This document shows positions 1 to 9,805 of a DNA stretch of 64,000 bases, one piece after another. Source of the DNA: Paraburkholderia sp. PREW-6R (GTDB lineage Bacteria; Pseudomonadota; Gammaproteobacteria; Burkholderiales; Burkholderiaceae); assembly GCF_039621805.1 (NCBI RefSeq), contig NZ_CP155073.1:620001-684000 (forward strand), in the 5' to 3' direction. The translations under genes and the position numbers were made by a program. Below the pieces are notes generated by a model. That model did not search any database. It was not told the DNA's origin and was given only the letters and a program-made list of their open reading frames with translations. The stretch's first letter is position 1. Each line of letters starts with the position of its first letter.

Positions 1-767
1 TTTCGCTTGCCGAGGAGCCGCTCATCTCGGCGCTCGTCAACGCGTTCCGTGACGATCTCGTGAATATCCGCTTCATGCCGGACGTGCGCAGCATTGCGCT
101 GTTCGAAGGCAGCGGGCTGATCGAAGTGCTCGGCGTGCCGGCGATCAACCTGGTCGCGTCGCCGCTCTCGGCCAGCTCGATGCTGAAGAAAGAGATCTTC
201 GACCGGCTGTTCGCGCTGGTCGCGCTGGCCGCGCTCGCGCCCGTTCTGCTGGGCATCGCGGTCGCCGTGAAGCTGTCCTCGCGCGGCCCGGTGTTCTTCA
301 AACAGAAGCGAAAAGGGGCGGACGGCCGTGTTTTTACGATCTACAAGTTCCGCTCTATGCGCTTGCATACAGAAGAAAAGGGTATGCTCAGGCAGGCTAC
401 ACGCAATGACCCGCGTGTAACCCGCGTCGGCGCTTTTCTCCGTCGCACCAGTCTTGACGAACTGCCGCAGTTTTTCAACGTGCTGCTTGGGGATATGTCA
501 GTTGTGGGACCGCGTCCTCACGCACTCGAGCACGACGACCTGTATCAGAAAGTGGTCGCGGGCTATATCAACCGTTATCGGATCAAGCCGGGCATTACAG
601 GCTGGGCCCAGATTAACGGATTTCGGGGCGAGACGGACCGACTCGAAAAGATGGAACGTCGTGTTGAACACGACTTGTATTACCTGGGGCACTGGTCGTT
701 CGCACTCGACATGCGGATTATCGGCGCGACGATCGTTGCCGGACTTGGACATCGCAACGCTTACTAA
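1..767 (+). CDS. Undecaprenyl-phosphate sugar-1-phosphate transferase, WcaJ-like (5' partial)
   Basis: The reading frame is open from base 3, so the gene begins upstream of the window. The C-terminal half is a bacterial sugar transferase domain (PF02397 type). It has a membrane segment just before the catalytic part ([20 protein letters not shown]), then KFRSMR, then [21 protein letters not shown]. This family transfers a hexose-1-phosphate, usually glucose, from UDP-sugar to undecaprenyl phosphate at the inner membrane and so starts the repeat unit. The visible N-terminal part fits the CoA-binding-like region of WcaJ and cepacian BceB. It heads a wza-wzc-gmd-fcl block, consistent with priming an exopolysaccharide. 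The sugar specificity is inferred. The initiating GTG at base 60 is an internal codon, not the start. Confidence 0.9.
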   Translation, partial: SLAEEPLISALVNAFRDDLVNIRFMPDVRSIALFEGSGLIEVLGVPAINLVASPLSASSMLKKEIFDRLFALVALAALAPVLLGIAVAVKLSSRGPVFFKQKRKGADGRVFTIYKFRSMRLHTEEKGMLRQATRNDPRVTRVGAFLRRTSLDELPQFFNVLLGDMSVVGPRPHALEHDDLYQKVVAGYINRYRIKPGITGWAQINGFRGETDRLEKMERRVEHDLYYLGHWSFALDMRIIGATIVAGLGHRNAY

Positions 768-834
768 GCAATTAACGAGCACGCGCGGCTCTGACTCCCA
801 TGTGGACAGGGGCCGTGACGCAAGGAGGAACATC

Positions 835-1974
835 ATGAGCTCACTTGGGGTACGCACAGGAAGTCTCCTGGTTTTCGCAACTGCCGCACTGATTTCCGGT
901 TGCGGCATTGCACCGGGCCAGCGGATGGTAACGCCCGCTACGCTGCAGGATACGGGTGGCGATTTCAGTACTGAAGCCGCCACGCAGCAGACCGTTCCAA
1001 TCACGGATATCAATCTCACGATGCTGCGCAAGCTGCACACGGCGCAAGCGTCCGCGCCGCTGCCGGCGCAGACGCTTGCGCTGTTCGGCAAACCGACGGC
1101 TTACAAGGTCGGGCCGGGCGACGTGTTGCAGATCGTCGTATGGGACCACCCGGAACTGGCGGCCGCACTGGGCCAGCCGCAGCAGAACTCGAAACCGTCG
1201 GACGCCGCACCTGGCTTCCTGATCGACGAGAACGGCGACGTGCAATTCCCGTACGCGGGCAACGTGCACGTGGCGGGCAAGGACGTGACGACAATCCAGA
1301 AGGAATTGCACCGCCGTCTGAGCAATGTCTATCAGAAGCCGGAGGTCACGGTACGGGTCGCTTCGTTCCGTAACGCGCAGGTGTTCGTGGACGGTGAGGT
1401 CCGCACGCCTGGCTCGCAATCGCTGAACGACATTCCGATGTCGCTGATGACCGTGATCAACCAGGGTGGCGGGTTCACGGCGAATGCCGACCGCAGCCGC
1501 GTCGAACTGATCCGCAACGGCACGACGTACCAGCTGAACGTGGACGATCTGATTCGCCGCGGCCGCAATCCGTCGGACATCTACCTGCAGCCGGGCGACC
1601 TCGTGCGTGTGAACTCGCGCGAAGACAGCGGCGTGTACGTGATGGGCGAGGTGAACAAGCCCGCCACGATCCTGCCGATGCGCAACGGTTCGATGACGCT
1701 GTCGCAAGCGATCTCGGACAGCGGCAGCTTCGACTCGAACACGGCGGCGGCGAAACAGCTGTTCGTGATCCGCAATTCGACGAGCGAAACGCCGCAGATC
1801 TATCACCTCGATGCCACCTCGCCGGTATCGATGATCCTCGCTAATCAGTTCGAGCTCGAGCCGAAAGACGTGGTGTACGTCGGCCAGGGCGGACTGGTCC
1901 GCTTCAACCGCGTGCTGAACCTGCTGCTGCCGGCAATCAATGCGGCTGTGACGGGCGCCGTGCTCGCGAAGTAA
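835..1974 (+). CDS. wza: Wza-type polysaccharide export lipoprotein
   Basis: A 379-residue outer-membrane polysaccharide exporter. The start is ATG 835 behind AAGGAGG (822-828). This gives a lipoprotein signal with lipobox LISGC (Cys23) after a hydrophobic core; the longer upstream open frame is not used. The Poly_export domain begins at YKVGPGDVLQIVVWDHPEL and is followed by SLBB-type beta-grasp repeats. A hydrophobic C-terminal helix (RVLNLLLPAINAAVTGAVLA) corresponds to the amphipathic helix that lines the Wza outer-membrane pore. Known role: octameric channel that works with Wzc to export capsule or EPS. It lies between the priming transferase and wzc. No wzb-type phosphatase gene is found between wza and wzc. 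Confidence 0.93.
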   Translation: MSSLGVRTGSLLVFATAALISGCGIAPGQRMVTPATLQDTGGDFSTEAATQQTVPITDINLTMLRKLHTAQASAPLPAQTLALFGKPTAYKVGPGDVLQIVVWDHPELAAALGQPQQNSKPSDAAPGFLIDENGDVQFPYAGNVHVAGKDVTTIQKELHRRLSNVYQKPEVTVRVASFRNAQVFVDGEVRTPGSQSLNDIPMSLMTVINQGGGFTANADRSRVELIRNGTTYQLNVDDLIRRGRNPSDIYLQPGDLVRVNSREDSGVYVMGEVNKPATILPMRNGSMTLSQAISDSGSFDSNTAAAKQLFVIRNSTSETPQIYHLDATSPVSMILANQFELEPKDVVYVGQGGLVRFNRVLNLLLPAINAAVTGAVLAK

Positions 1975-2023
1975 AAACCGCGCAATGTGATCTTGAACCG
2001 CCGGGCTTTGTTGGGTGAAGAAA

Positions 2024-4258
2024 ATGGCAATCAACTTCGAAAACCGCTACACCGATGTGTCCGGGCCGGACGAGCTCCATCTCTCGGACTACCTGCGCAC
2101 GATCGTGCGCGGCTGGCGCACCATTGTCATGGTGACGCTGATCGCACTGGTGCTGGGATGCGCTTATGCGTTCCTTGCGCCGCCCACGTATCGTGCCGAC
2201 GTGCTGTTCCACGTCGAGGACAAGACCGCGAATGCGAACGCGAACGGCAAGGACTCGTTGCCGCCGCTCACAGGCATGTTCGACACGAAGCCGTCTACCG
2301 CGGCTGAAATCGAACTGCTGAAGTCGCGGCTCGTCACCGAAGAAACGGTCAAGACGCTTCACCTCGACATCTCGGCAACACCGCGCTATTTCCCCGTGAT
2401 TGGCGGGGCGATTGCGGGGTTGGTGAACGGGCAGTGGGGCTTCAGGCTGCCGCAGTTCATCAACCTCTCCGGCTATGCCTGGGGCGATGAAAGTATTCAA
2501 GTGTCCCGTTTCGACACCTCGAAAGAGATGTACGACACGACCTTCACGCTGATCGCCGGCAACGACGGCGCGTACGTTCTGCGTGACAAGAACGGCATCG
2601 CGCTCCTGTCCGGCAAGGTCGGCGAAACGGTGCAAACGGATACGGCCGACGGTCCGATCACGTTGCACGTCGACAAGCTGGTCGGTCCCGCTGGTTCGCG
2701 TTTCGAATTGACGCGCGCTTCCACGCTCAGCACCGTCGACCGCCTGCAGAAGCAACTCGTGGTGGCGGAAACCACGCTCCAGTCCGGCGTGATCCGCGCC
2801 AGCCTGGAAGGCAGCGACAGCGCGTTGACGGCTGCGATCGTCAACAGCATGGCACGCGAGTTCGTGCGCCAGGACGTGGAGAGCCGCTCGGCCGAAGCCG
2901 AGCACATGCTGGCCTTCCTCGACCAGCAATTGCCGGGTCTGCGCAAGGAACTCGACGACGCCGAACAGCGTTACAACAAGTTCCGTAATACGCACGGCAC
3001 GGTCGATCTGGGTGAAGAAAGCCGCCTGCTGCTGCAACAGGTCGTCGACAACAAGACGAAGCTGATGGACCTGCAACAGCAGCGCGCGGAGATGTCGCAG
3101 CGCTTTACCCCGCACCATCCGGCGGTAGCAGCCCTCGACGCACAGATCGCCGCACTGGAGGCACAGGCGGCCAACATGAACCGTAGCGTGGCCGTGATGC
3201 CCGATACGGAACAGACGGCGCTGCGCCTGTTGCGCGACGTGCACGTGGATACCGATCTGTACACGAACCTGCTGAACAGCGCGCAGCAACTGCGTGTGGC
3301 GAAGGCCGGCCAGGTGGGCAACGTGCGTGTGGTCGATTACGCCGAAGCGCCCGACGAACCCGTGCGTCCGAAGCGTGTGCTGGCCATCCTGATCGCGCTC
3401 GGCGGCGGCTTGCTGGTGGGCATCGTGCTGACCTTCTTCAAGCGTGCGATGTACGGCGGCGTGGAGCGCCCGGACGAACTCGAAAGCATGCTCGGCGTGC
3501 CGGTGTTCGCTGTGGTGCCGCGCAGCCAGAACCAGTTGCGCCTGCAGGAAAACGTCATGCTGCGTCGTCGCGGACTGCACGTACTGGCTCAGACCGCGCC
3601 GGAAGACATCGCGGTGGAAGGCGTGCGTAACCTGCGCACCTCGCTGCAACTGTCGCTGGATCATGCCGAGAACAACGTGGTGATGATCACCGGTTCGCGG
3701 CCCGATTCGGGCAAGTCGTTCCTCTCCGTGAATCTGTCCGCGCTCGTCGCATCGGCTAACAAGCGCGTACTGATCATCGACGGCGACATGCGCCGCGGCG
3801 ACGTGCACTCCCACTTCGGCATTGCGCATCAACCGGGTCTGTCAGACGTGCTGAGCGGCGGCGATCTTGCGTCGATGATCCAGCGCGACGTGCTGCCGGG
3901 TCTCGATGTGCTGGCCAAGGGCGCGCTGCCGTCGCATCCGTCCGAGCTGCTGATGAGCAAGCGTTTCGAAACGCTGCTCGAAGAAGTGAAATCGCAATAC
4001 GACCTCGTCATCATCGATACGCCGCCGGTACTCGCCGTGACGGATTCGACGGTGATCGGCAGGTACGCGGGCACGACGCTGCTGGTGGTTCGCCACGGCC
4101 GTCATCCGCTGAACGAAGTGACCGAGACCGCCAAGCGTCTGCGTAACGGGGGTGTCGGAGTCAGGGGTGTGCTGCTCACGGACGTGCCGCAGGAAGGCGC
4201 GTTCCTGGGTTCGGGGTATCAAGGTGGTTACTACGGGTACGACAGCATCGCGGGTTGA
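2024..4258 (+). CDS. wzc: Wzc-type polysaccharide co-polymerase / BY-kinase
   Basis: About 744 residues, the usual Wzc size. It has an N-terminal Wzz domain with a first membrane helix (IVMVTLIALVLGCAYAFLAPP), a long periplasmic coiled-coil region with a GNVR-like segment, and a second membrane helix (VLAILIALGGGLLVGIVLTF). The cytoplasmic kinase has Walker A GSRPDSGKS (around residue 560), Walker A' VLIIDGDMRRGD and Walker B DLVIIDTPP. The C terminus is tyrosine-rich (GYQGGYYGYD), the autophosphorylated cluster of these kinases. It controls polymer length and export with Wza. ATG 2024 is preferred; a GTG at 2015 in the same frame is an alternative. Confidence 0.93.
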   Translation: MAINFENRYTDVSGPDELHLSDYLRTIVRGWRTIVMVTLIALVLGCAYAFLAPPTYRADVLFHVEDKTANANANGKDSLPPLTGMFDTKPSTAAEIELLKSRLVTEETVKTLHLDISATPRYFPVIGGAIAGLVNGQWGFRLPQFINLSGYAWGDESIQVSRFDTSKEMYDTTFTLIAGNDGAYVLRDKNGIALLSGKVGETVQTDTADGPITLHVDKLVGPAGSRFELTRASTLSTVDRLQKQLVVAETTLQSGVIRASLEGSDSALTAAIVNSMAREFVRQDVESRSAEAEHMLAFLDQQLPGLRKELDDAEQRYNKFRNTHGTVDLGEESRLLLQQVVDNKTKLMDLQQQRAEMSQRFTPHHPAVAALDAQIAALEAQAANMNRSVAVMPDTEQTALRLLRDVHVDTDLYTNLLNSAQQLRVAKAGQVGNVRVVDYAEAPDEPVRPKRVLAILIALGGGLLVGIVLTFFKRAMYGGVERPDELESMLGVPVFAVVPRSQNQLRLQENVMLRRRGLHVLAQTAPEDIAVEGVRNLRTSLQLSLDHAENNVVMITGSRPDSGKSFLSVNLSALVASANKRVLIIDGDMRRGDVHSHFGIAHQPGLSDVLSGGDLASMIQRDVLPGLDVLAKGALPSHPSELLMSKRFETLLEEVKSQYDLVIIDTPPVLAVTDSTVIGRYAGTTLLVVRHGRHPLNEVTETAKRLRNGGVGVRGVLLTDVPQEGAFLGSGYQGGYYGYDSIAG

Positions 4259-4263
4259 TTGAA

Positions 4264-4294
4264 GCGGCCGCCTGGCAACAGGCGAGGCGGCCGC
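4264..4294 (+). repeat. Perfect inverted repeat between wzc and gmd
   Basis: GCGGCCGCCT (4264-4273) and AGGCGGCCGC (4285-4294) are exact reverse complements around an 11-base loop, just after the wzc stop codon. There is no following T-run, so a classic terminator is unlikely. It could stabilise the upstream mRNA or cause partial attenuation; either role is inference. Confidence 0.6.
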
Positions 4295-4358
4295 CGCACA
4301 CCGCTGTCTAACCGTGCAAAGAGAATAGGACTGCCAAGTTTAATTAGGAGAATCCTCC

Positions 4359-5477
4359 ATGAAACGCAAGATCGCGCTGATTACCGGCATTACCGGACAG
4401 GACGGGTCGTACCTGGCCGAGCTGCTTCTCGAGAAGGGCTACGACGTACACGGCATCAAACGCAGGTCGTCCCTGTTCAATACAGACCGGATCGATCATC
4501 TTTATCGTGATCCCCATGATCCGGAGCAGCGGCTCTTTCTGCATCACGCGGACCTGACCGACTCGACGAGCCTGCTGCGCGTGATCCAGCGTGTCGAACC
4601 GGACGAGATTTATAACCTCGCGGCGCAAAGCCACGTTGCGGTGTCCTTCGAGGAACCGGAATATACGGCCAATGCCGATGGCCTCGGCGCGCTGCGGATT
4701 CTCGAAGCGATCCGGATTCTCGGCCTGCAGAACAAGACGCGCTTCTACCAGGCTTCGACCTCCGAACTGTACGGTCTCGTGCAGCAGGTTCCGCAGTCGG
4801 AGACCACGCCGTTCTATCCGCGCAGCCCGTACGCGGTCGCAAAGATGTTTGCGTACTGGACCACGGTGAACTATCGCGAGGCTTATGGTCTTTACGCGTG
4901 CAACGGCATTCTGTTCAATCACGAGTCGCCGGTGCGCGGCGAGACGTTCGTCACGCGCAAGATCACGCGCGCGGTCGCCCGTATCGCGGTCGGCATGCAA
5001 AAGACGCTGTATCTCGGCAACCTGTCCGCGCTGCGCGACTGGGGCCATGCACGTGATTACGTGGAGATGCAATGGCGCATGCTGCAACAGGAGCAGCCGG
5101 AGGATTACGTCATCGCCACGGGTGTGCAGTACAGCGTGCGTCAGTTCGTTCAACATGCGGCCGCTGAGCTCGGCGTGACCGTGCGCTTCGAAGGCACCGG
5201 CGTGGACGAAGTCGGCATTGTCGAAAAGGTGGAAGGGCGCGAGATCAAGATGTCGCCGGGCGACGTGATCGTGCGGGTCGATCCGCGCTATTTCCGCCCC
5301 GCCGAGGTCGAGACGCTGTTGGGCGATCCGTCGAAGGCGCATGCGAAGCTCGGATGGCAGCCGACCACGTCGTTCGCGCAACTGGTCAAGGAAATGGTGC
5401 GCTCCGACTATCAGATTGCACGCCGTGACGCGCTTGTCACGCTGGCCGGTTTCACCGCGCTTGAACATCACGAGTGA
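4359..5477 (+). CDS. gmd: GDP-mannose 4,6-dehydratase
   Basis: A 372-residue extended short-chain dehydrogenase. The nucleotide-binding motif is [11 protein letters not shown] (residues 9-19), the catalytic segment is ASTSELYG, and Y158-x3-K162 lies in SPYAVAK. The family uses bound NADP+ to convert GDP-D-mannose into GDP-4-keto-6-deoxy-D-mannose, the precursor of GDP-fucose and GDP-rhamnose. The start has TAGGAG upstream. The adjacent fcl makes GDP-L-fucose the likely local product. It is the only gmd in the window, while rmd at 36887 uses the same intermediate, so it may feed both glycan loci. Confidence 0.95.
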   Translation: MKRKIALITGITGQDGSYLAELLLEKGYDVHGIKRRSSLFNTDRIDHLYRDPHDPEQRLFLHHADLTDSTSLLRVIQRVEPDEIYNLAAQSHVAVSFEEPEYTANADGLGALRILEAIRILGLQNKTRFYQASTSELYGLVQQVPQSETTPFYPRSPYAVAKMFAYWTTVNYREAYGLYACNGILFNHESPVRGETFVTRKITRAVARIAVGMQKTLYLGNLSALRDWGHARDYVEMQWRMLQQEQPEDYVIATGVQYSVRQFVQHAAAELGVTVRFEGTGVDEVGIVEKVEGREIKMSPGDVIVRVDPRYFRPAEVETLLGDPSKAHAKLGWQPTTSFAQLVKEMVRSDYQIARRDALVTLAGFTALEHHE

Positions 5478-5482
5478 TCGCA

Positions 5483-6442
5483 ATGGACAAACAGGCACGC
5501 ATCTTCGTCGCGGGGCACCGCGGCATGGTCGGCTCCGCGCTGGTGAGACGCCTGAGCGCAGCGGGTTACGCAAATGTGATCACGCGCACGCGGGCGGAAC
5601 TCGACCTGACCGATCAGGCGGCCGTGGACCGCTTTTTCGAAAGCGAGCAGATCGACGTGGTGCTGCTTGCGGCCGCGCGCGTGGGCGGCATTTTCGCCAA
5701 CGCGTCGCGCCCGGGTGAGTTCATCTATGAAAACCTGGTGATCGAAACCAACGTGATTCACGCCGCGTACCGCGCGAAGGTAAAACGGCTGGTGTTTTTC
5801 GGCTCGTCCTGCATTTATCCGAAGGCGTGTCCGCAGCCGATCCGCGAGGAGTACCTGCTGAGTTCGCCGCTCGAACCGACGAACGAGGCCTACGCGATCG
5901 CGAAGATCGCCGGTCTGAAGCTGTGCGAAGCGTACAACCGCCAATACAGCACGCAGTATGTGTCGCTGATGCCGACGAACCTGTACGGCCCGAACGACAA
6001 CTACGATCTGAACAGCAGCCACGTGTTGCCGGCGCTATTGCGCAAGGCGCACGAGGCGAAGATGAAGGGAGAGCCGACGCTGGCCGTTTGGGGATCCGGC
6101 ACGCCGCGCCGCGAGTTCCTGCATGTCGACGATCTCGCAGCGGCGACCCTCTTTGTGCTCGAACAGAACGTGACGGAAGGGCTCTTCAACGTGGGCGTGG
6201 GGCAGGACCTGTCGATCCGCGAACTGGCGGAATGCATCTGCAAGGTGGTGGGCTTCGAGGGCGAACTGGTGTTCGATGCGTCGAAACCCGATGGCACGCC
6301 GCGCAAGCTGCTCGACGTGTCGCGCCTCATTGCGATGGGCTGGCACGCGACGATCGGCCTTGAAGAAGGCATCGCGGCCACCTACCGGGATTTCATCGCC
6401 ACGCACGCCGGTTCGGTGCCGGCTGCCGCCATGCAGGCCTGA
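5483..6442 (+). CDS. fcl: GDP-L-fucose synthase (GDP-4-keto-6-deoxymannose 3,5-epimerase/4-reductase)
   Basis: A 319-residue SDR with Rossmann motif [10 protein letters not shown] (residues 11-20), a conserved GSSCIYP segment and catalytic YAIAK within [11 protein letters not shown]. The family epimerises C3 and C5 and reduces C4 of the Gmd product with NADPH to give GDP-L-fucose. The ATG at 5483 lies 5 bases after the gmd stop. A GTG at 5474 in frame would overlap gmd by 4 bases and is a possible alternative. The tight coupling with gmd argues that the EPS contains L-fucose, as colanic acid does. The polymer composition is inferred. Confidence 0.94.
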   Translation: MDKQARIFVAGHRGMVGSALVRRLSAAGYANVITRTRAELDLTDQAAVDRFFESEQIDVVLLAAARVGGIFANASRPGEFIYENLVIETNVIHAAYRAKVKRLVFFGSSCIYPKACPQPIREEYLLSSPLEPTNEAYAIAKIAGLKLCEAYNRQYSTQYVSLMPTNLYGPNDNYDLNSSHVLPALLRKAHEAKMKGEPTLAVWGSGTPRREFLHVDDLAAATLFVLEQNVTEGLFNVGVGQDLSIRELAECICKVVGFEGELVFDASKPDGTPRKLLDVSRLIAMGWHATIGLEEGIAATYRDFIATHAGSVPAAAMQA

Positions 6443-6554
6443 ATGCACGAGGCGCCGTTTGTTCGCGGCGCCGGCGGCATCGTTACGTTGAGACGTTGTG
6501 CGCGCGCTCCGGCGCGGGGCACGCAGGGAAGTTTTTTCGAGGAGCGGCATTAAA

Positions 6555-7697
6555 ATGACAGCGTCAGTCACGATCTTCCATAACGTCGTGTGGTCGCGCC
6601 ACAAGGGCGTTGTGTTCTCTGCGTTGCACAATATTTCGGCATCCGGAGCAATTCGTTACTCGATGGTGCAGATCGCGGACACGGAGCACGACCGCATCGG
6701 CTTCTCCGATGTCGACTATTCGTATCACCGTTATCCGATGCAGAAGCTGTTCGACGGCTGCTACGAAGACGTGCCGACCATGAAGATGATCGCGCGGCTC
6801 ACGTGGGAAGTGCTGCGCGCCAAGTCGGATCTCATCGTACTGCCCGGTTATCACCGTCCGGAGTATTGGGCAATGCTCGCCGCCTGCATCGTCACCGGCA
6901 AGCGTCGCGCGGTGTTTTGCGATTCCACCGCACGTGACCGGCCGAAGAAACTGCTCACCTCCATTCCAAAGCGCGTGTTCTTTTCGCTGTGCGACGGCTA
7001 TTTCGGCTTCGGCGAACGCAGCCGCGAATACTTGATGTCGCTCGGTGCGAAGCGCGAGAAGATTTTTATCCCGTGTCAGGCCGCGGCGTTGCCCGGCTCA
7101 TTTTCGCCCGAGCGTGCGCTGGTGGAGCGTACCGCTGCGCGCGCGGGCAACGAACCGGTGTTTCTGTACGTGGGGCGCCTGTCGGAAGAGAAGGGTATCG
7201 GCACGTTGATCGAAGCGTTCGCGGGCGTGCGTCGGCGCATACCCGCGGCGAAGCTGCGCATCGTGGGTACGGGACCGATGGCCGCCGCACTGCACACCAA
7301 GGTGGCCGAGCTTCAATTGACCGATGCGGTGACATTCGTCGGCAGCCTTCAGGACGAGCCGCTCACACGCGAGTATTACGGCGCCACGTGCATGGTGTTG
7401 CCGAGCTACAGCGAACCGTGGGGCCTCGTCGTCAACGAGGCGCTCGCGCATGGCTGCCCGGCGGTGGTGAGCGAGAGCTGCGGTTGCGTGCCCGAACTGG
7501 TGATCGACGGCGTGAGCGGCTATGCGTTCACTGCCGGCGACGTGGCCGGATTGCAGCGCACGATGCTCAAGGCAATGGAGGCGTTTGCCGACGCCGGGGG
7601 CACGGCGCGCCGCTGCATGGATGTGATTCGCCGCTTCGATCCGCCGTCTGCCGCAGCCAATATTGCCCGCGGTTGCGCGCTGATGTTGAGCGACTGA
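6555..7697 (+). CDS. GT4-family glycosyltransferase
   Basis: A 380-residue GT-B fold glycosyltransferase starting at ATG 6555 behind GAGGAG. The C-terminal half has FLYVGRLSEEKG and the nucleotide-sugar site SYSEPWGLVVNEAL, which keeps the EX7E pair of GT4 enzymes. The N-terminal acceptor domain (FHNVVWSRHKGVVFSALH) is not recognised at subfamily level. It sits after fcl and before the wcaI-like gene, so it should add one sugar of the EPS repeat on the cytoplasmic face. Donor and linkage cannot be read from the sequence. Confidence 0.88.
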   Translation: MTASVTIFHNVVWSRHKGVVFSALHNISASGAIRYSMVQIADTEHDRIGFSDVDYSYHRYPMQKLFDGCYEDVPTMKMIARLTWEVLRAKSDLIVLPGYHRPEYWAMLAACIVTGKRRAVFCDSTARDRPKKLLTSIPKRVFFSLCDGYFGFGERSREYLMSLGAKREKIFIPCQAAALPGSFSPERALVERTAARAGNEPVFLYVGRLSEEKGIGTLIEAFAGVRRRIPAAKLRIVGTGPMAAALHTKVAELQLTDAVTFVGSLQDEPLTREYYGATCMVLPSYSEPWGLVVNEALAHGCPAVVSESCGCVPELVIDGVSGYAFTAGDVAGLQRTMLKAMEAFADAGGTARRCMDVIRRFDPPSAAANIARGCALMLSD

Positions 7698-7760
7698 GTT
7701 GCAGGATGGCCGCACGGCCATCTTGTGATCGATCTAGCCCTAACCTGTCTGGCAGCCAAA

Positions 7761-9092
7761 ATGAAGATCCTGATCTACGGCCTGAACTACGCGCCTGAAC
7801 TGACAGGGGCGGGCAAATACACAGCGGAAATGGCCGTGCTGCTGGCAAGCCGTGGACACGACGTGCGCGTTGTGTGCGCACCGCCTTATTACCCGCATTG
7901 GCGTGTGGCGAAAGGTTTCGCCTGGTGGCGTTACAGGCATGAAGTGCTCGACGGCGTGTCGCTGTACCGCGCGCCGCTCTGGGTGCCCTCCAAACCGGGC
8001 GGCGTGAAGCGCATGCTGCACCTCGCAAGCTTCGCGGTCAGTTCGTTGCCGTTGCTGGCGTGGCAGGCGTTGTGGCGTCCTGACGCGGCGATGCTGATCG
8101 CGCCTACGTTGATGTGCGCACCCGGCATGCTGATGCTCGCACGCGCGACGCGGGCGAGTGCGTGGCTGCACATTCAGGATTACGAGGTCGATGCGGCATT
8201 CGACCTCGGCCTGTTGAAAAGCTCGCGCGCCGCGCGCGTGGCGCGGTGGCTCGAGAGCGGCTTGCTCAAGCGCTTCGACGCCGTATCGTCGATCACGAGA
8301 CAGATGAGCACGCGAGCCGCGTCGAAGGGGGTGGACCCGTCGCGCGTCGTGTGTCTGCCCAACTGGGTAGACGTGGCGACCATCTTCCCGCTCGAGCAGC
8401 CGAGCAAATACCGGCTTGAACTGAACATCCCGCCCGAACAGAAAGTGATTCTGTATTCGGGCAACATCGGCGCGAAGCAAGGCATCGAAACGCTCGCGGA
8501 CGCTGCCGCGCTGCTGGCCGATCGAAGCGACCTGACTTTCGTTTTCTGCGGCGACGGCGCGGCGAAAGCCGATCTCATGAAGCGCTGCACCGGACTGACG
8601 AACTGCCTGTTCCTGCCGTTACAGCCGTTCGAGCGCCTCAACGAGTTGCTTAATCTCGCGGACATTCACGTACTGCCGCAACGCGGCGATGCCGCGGACC
8701 TGGTGATGCCGTCCAAACTCACCGGAATGTTTGCGAGCGGCCGCGCTACCGTGGCAATGGCACGGCGCGGCACGGCGCTTTATGAGGCAGTCGCGCCGCG
8801 CGGCGTGGTGGTGCCGCCGGACGATGCGAAGGAACTGGTCGCGGCGATCACCGTGCTTGCCGACGACTCGCAACGCCGCGCGCTGCTCGGCCAGGCAGGG
8901 CGCGAGTATGCGGAGAGGGAGCTGTCGCCGGAGTCCACGATCCGGACCTTCGAAGACCGGCTGAGCCTCTTCTATCGCCAGGACCTGCGCGGCAAGAGCG
9001 TGAAAACCGCGCCGTCGTATTTCGAGCCGAGGCCCGCACCCGTCGCCGCGCCGCAAGCGCCGGCTACTGCAGAGGAAGGCGCGCCGGAGTGA
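7761..9092 (+). CDS. WcaI-like glycosyltransferase
   Basis: A 443-residue GT-B enzyme. Its start (MKILIYGLNYAPELTGAGKY, then PPYYPHW) closely resembles E. coli colanic acid WcaI. The C-terminal donor domain has VILYSGNIGAKQGIETL and DLVMPSKLTGMFASGR, the WcaI-type replacement for a classic EX7E. WcaI is believed to act as a fucosyltransferase in colanic acid assembly. The neighbouring gmd-fcl pair fits a fucose donor here, but that is inference. ATG 7761 is chosen because the family begins with MKIL; an in-frame ATG at 7725 would add 12 unconserved residues. The C-terminal ~30 residues are Ala/Pro-rich. Confidence 0.87.
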   Translation: MKILIYGLNYAPELTGAGKYTAEMAVLLASRGHDVRVVCAPPYYPHWRVAKGFAWWRYRHEVLDGVSLYRAPLWVPSKPGGVKRMLHLASFAVSSLPLLAWQALWRPDAAMLIAPTLMCAPGMLMLARATRASAWLHIQDYEVDAAFDLGLLKSSRAARVARWLESGLLKRFDAVSSITRQMSTRAASKGVDPSRVVCLPNWVDVATIFPLEQPSKYRLELNIPPEQKVILYSGNIGAKQGIETLADAAALLADRSDLTFVFCGDGAAKADLMKRCTGLTNCLFLPLQPFERLNELLNLADIHVLPQRGDAADLVMPSKLTGMFASGRATVAMARRGTALYEAVAPRGVVVPPDDAKELVAAITVLADDSQRRALLGQAGREYAERELSPESTIRTFEDRLSLFYRQDLRGKSVKTAPSYFEPRPAPVAAPQAPATAEEGAPE

Positions 9093-9122
9093 TCCGGTTC
9101 GCGCCCTGTCATGAATGCGAGA

Positions 9123-9620
9123 TCACCACGGGGACTTGTACACGGCATGCTTGCCGGCGTACGGGTCGGCGTAGGCGGTCTTCGCAGCGCCTTCTGGCCG
9201 CATCCCTTCCGCAGCATTCGGGGCGGCACCCTGGCCCGCGACATTGAGCGCACCGTTGTTGCCAGCCGCGCCGTTGCGCTGCTTTTTGCCGGGCGCGGCC
9301 TGCTTGCCCGGCGCGCCGCCTATCGTCATCCGTTGCGTGTCGAGCAGTGCTTCACGCTGGTCGTCGCCAGCGTTGCCTTGCGCTTCTGCTCCATAGCTGC
9401 GCGGTCCGCCGAGCAGATTCGTTTCAGTGCCGCGGCGCGCTGCCTGGCGATTCGCGGGTGTCTGCCCGGCGGCGCCGTAGTCGTTGGCGGGAACCGCGGC
9501 GGGCGCCTGCGCTTGCGCCTGTGCATCCGCACCGCCGTTGTTTTGCGCGAAGGCGGGCAGCGTGTGCGAGGCAAGTGCGACCAGCATCAAGGCAGTCGTT
9601 TGTCGAAGCGAGATATTCAT
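9123..9620 (-). CDS. Small secreted protein of unknown function, antisense to the EPS operon
   Basis: 165 residues on the minus strand, starting at ATG 9620 with GGGGAC upstream. A clear Sec signal (TTALMLVALASHTLPAFA) is followed by a mature part very rich in Ala, Gly, Gln and Asn and without cysteine (from QNNGGADAQAQAQAP onward). It appears disordered, and no domain is recognised. It sits between the wcaI-like and wcaF-like genes but points the other way, so it has its own promoter. An inverted repeat CGATAG-AG-CTATCG (9646-9659) lies 26 bases upstream of its start. A role in the EPS matrix would be speculation. Confidence 0.7.
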   Translation of the reverse strand: MNISLRQTTALMLVALASHTLPAFAQNNGGADAQAQAQAPAAVPANDYGAAGQTPANRQAARRGTETNLLGGPRSYGAEAQGNAGDDQREALLDTQRMTIGGAPGKQAAPGKKQRNGAAGNNGALNVAGQGAAPNAAEGMRPEGAAKTAYADPYAGKHAVYKSPW

Positions 9621-9805
9621 CGTAGTCCCCAAGAAAGTGCAGTCGCGATAGAGCTATCGTGCGCCAACCAGCACGCGCGAAGCCGCCAAAACGCTTGCCC
9701 TCACAGCCAGTACGTGAAGACCAGAAAGGCGTCGCAACATAATGTAAGTGAATGGGCTGGCATGCATGACCATGTTTACCACGCCTTGTGGTTTGGAGAA
9801 AGCTG

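Noticed and set aside
841..2034. A long minus-strand frame opposite wza
   Set aside because: His/Arg-rich low-quality sequence in the shadow of wza, no ribosome site.
1937..3832. A 631-codon open frame on the minus strand opposite wzc
   Set aside because: It is rich in His, Arg and Gln, lacks any domain and lies opposite a fully conserved wzc gene; it reflects the high GC content.
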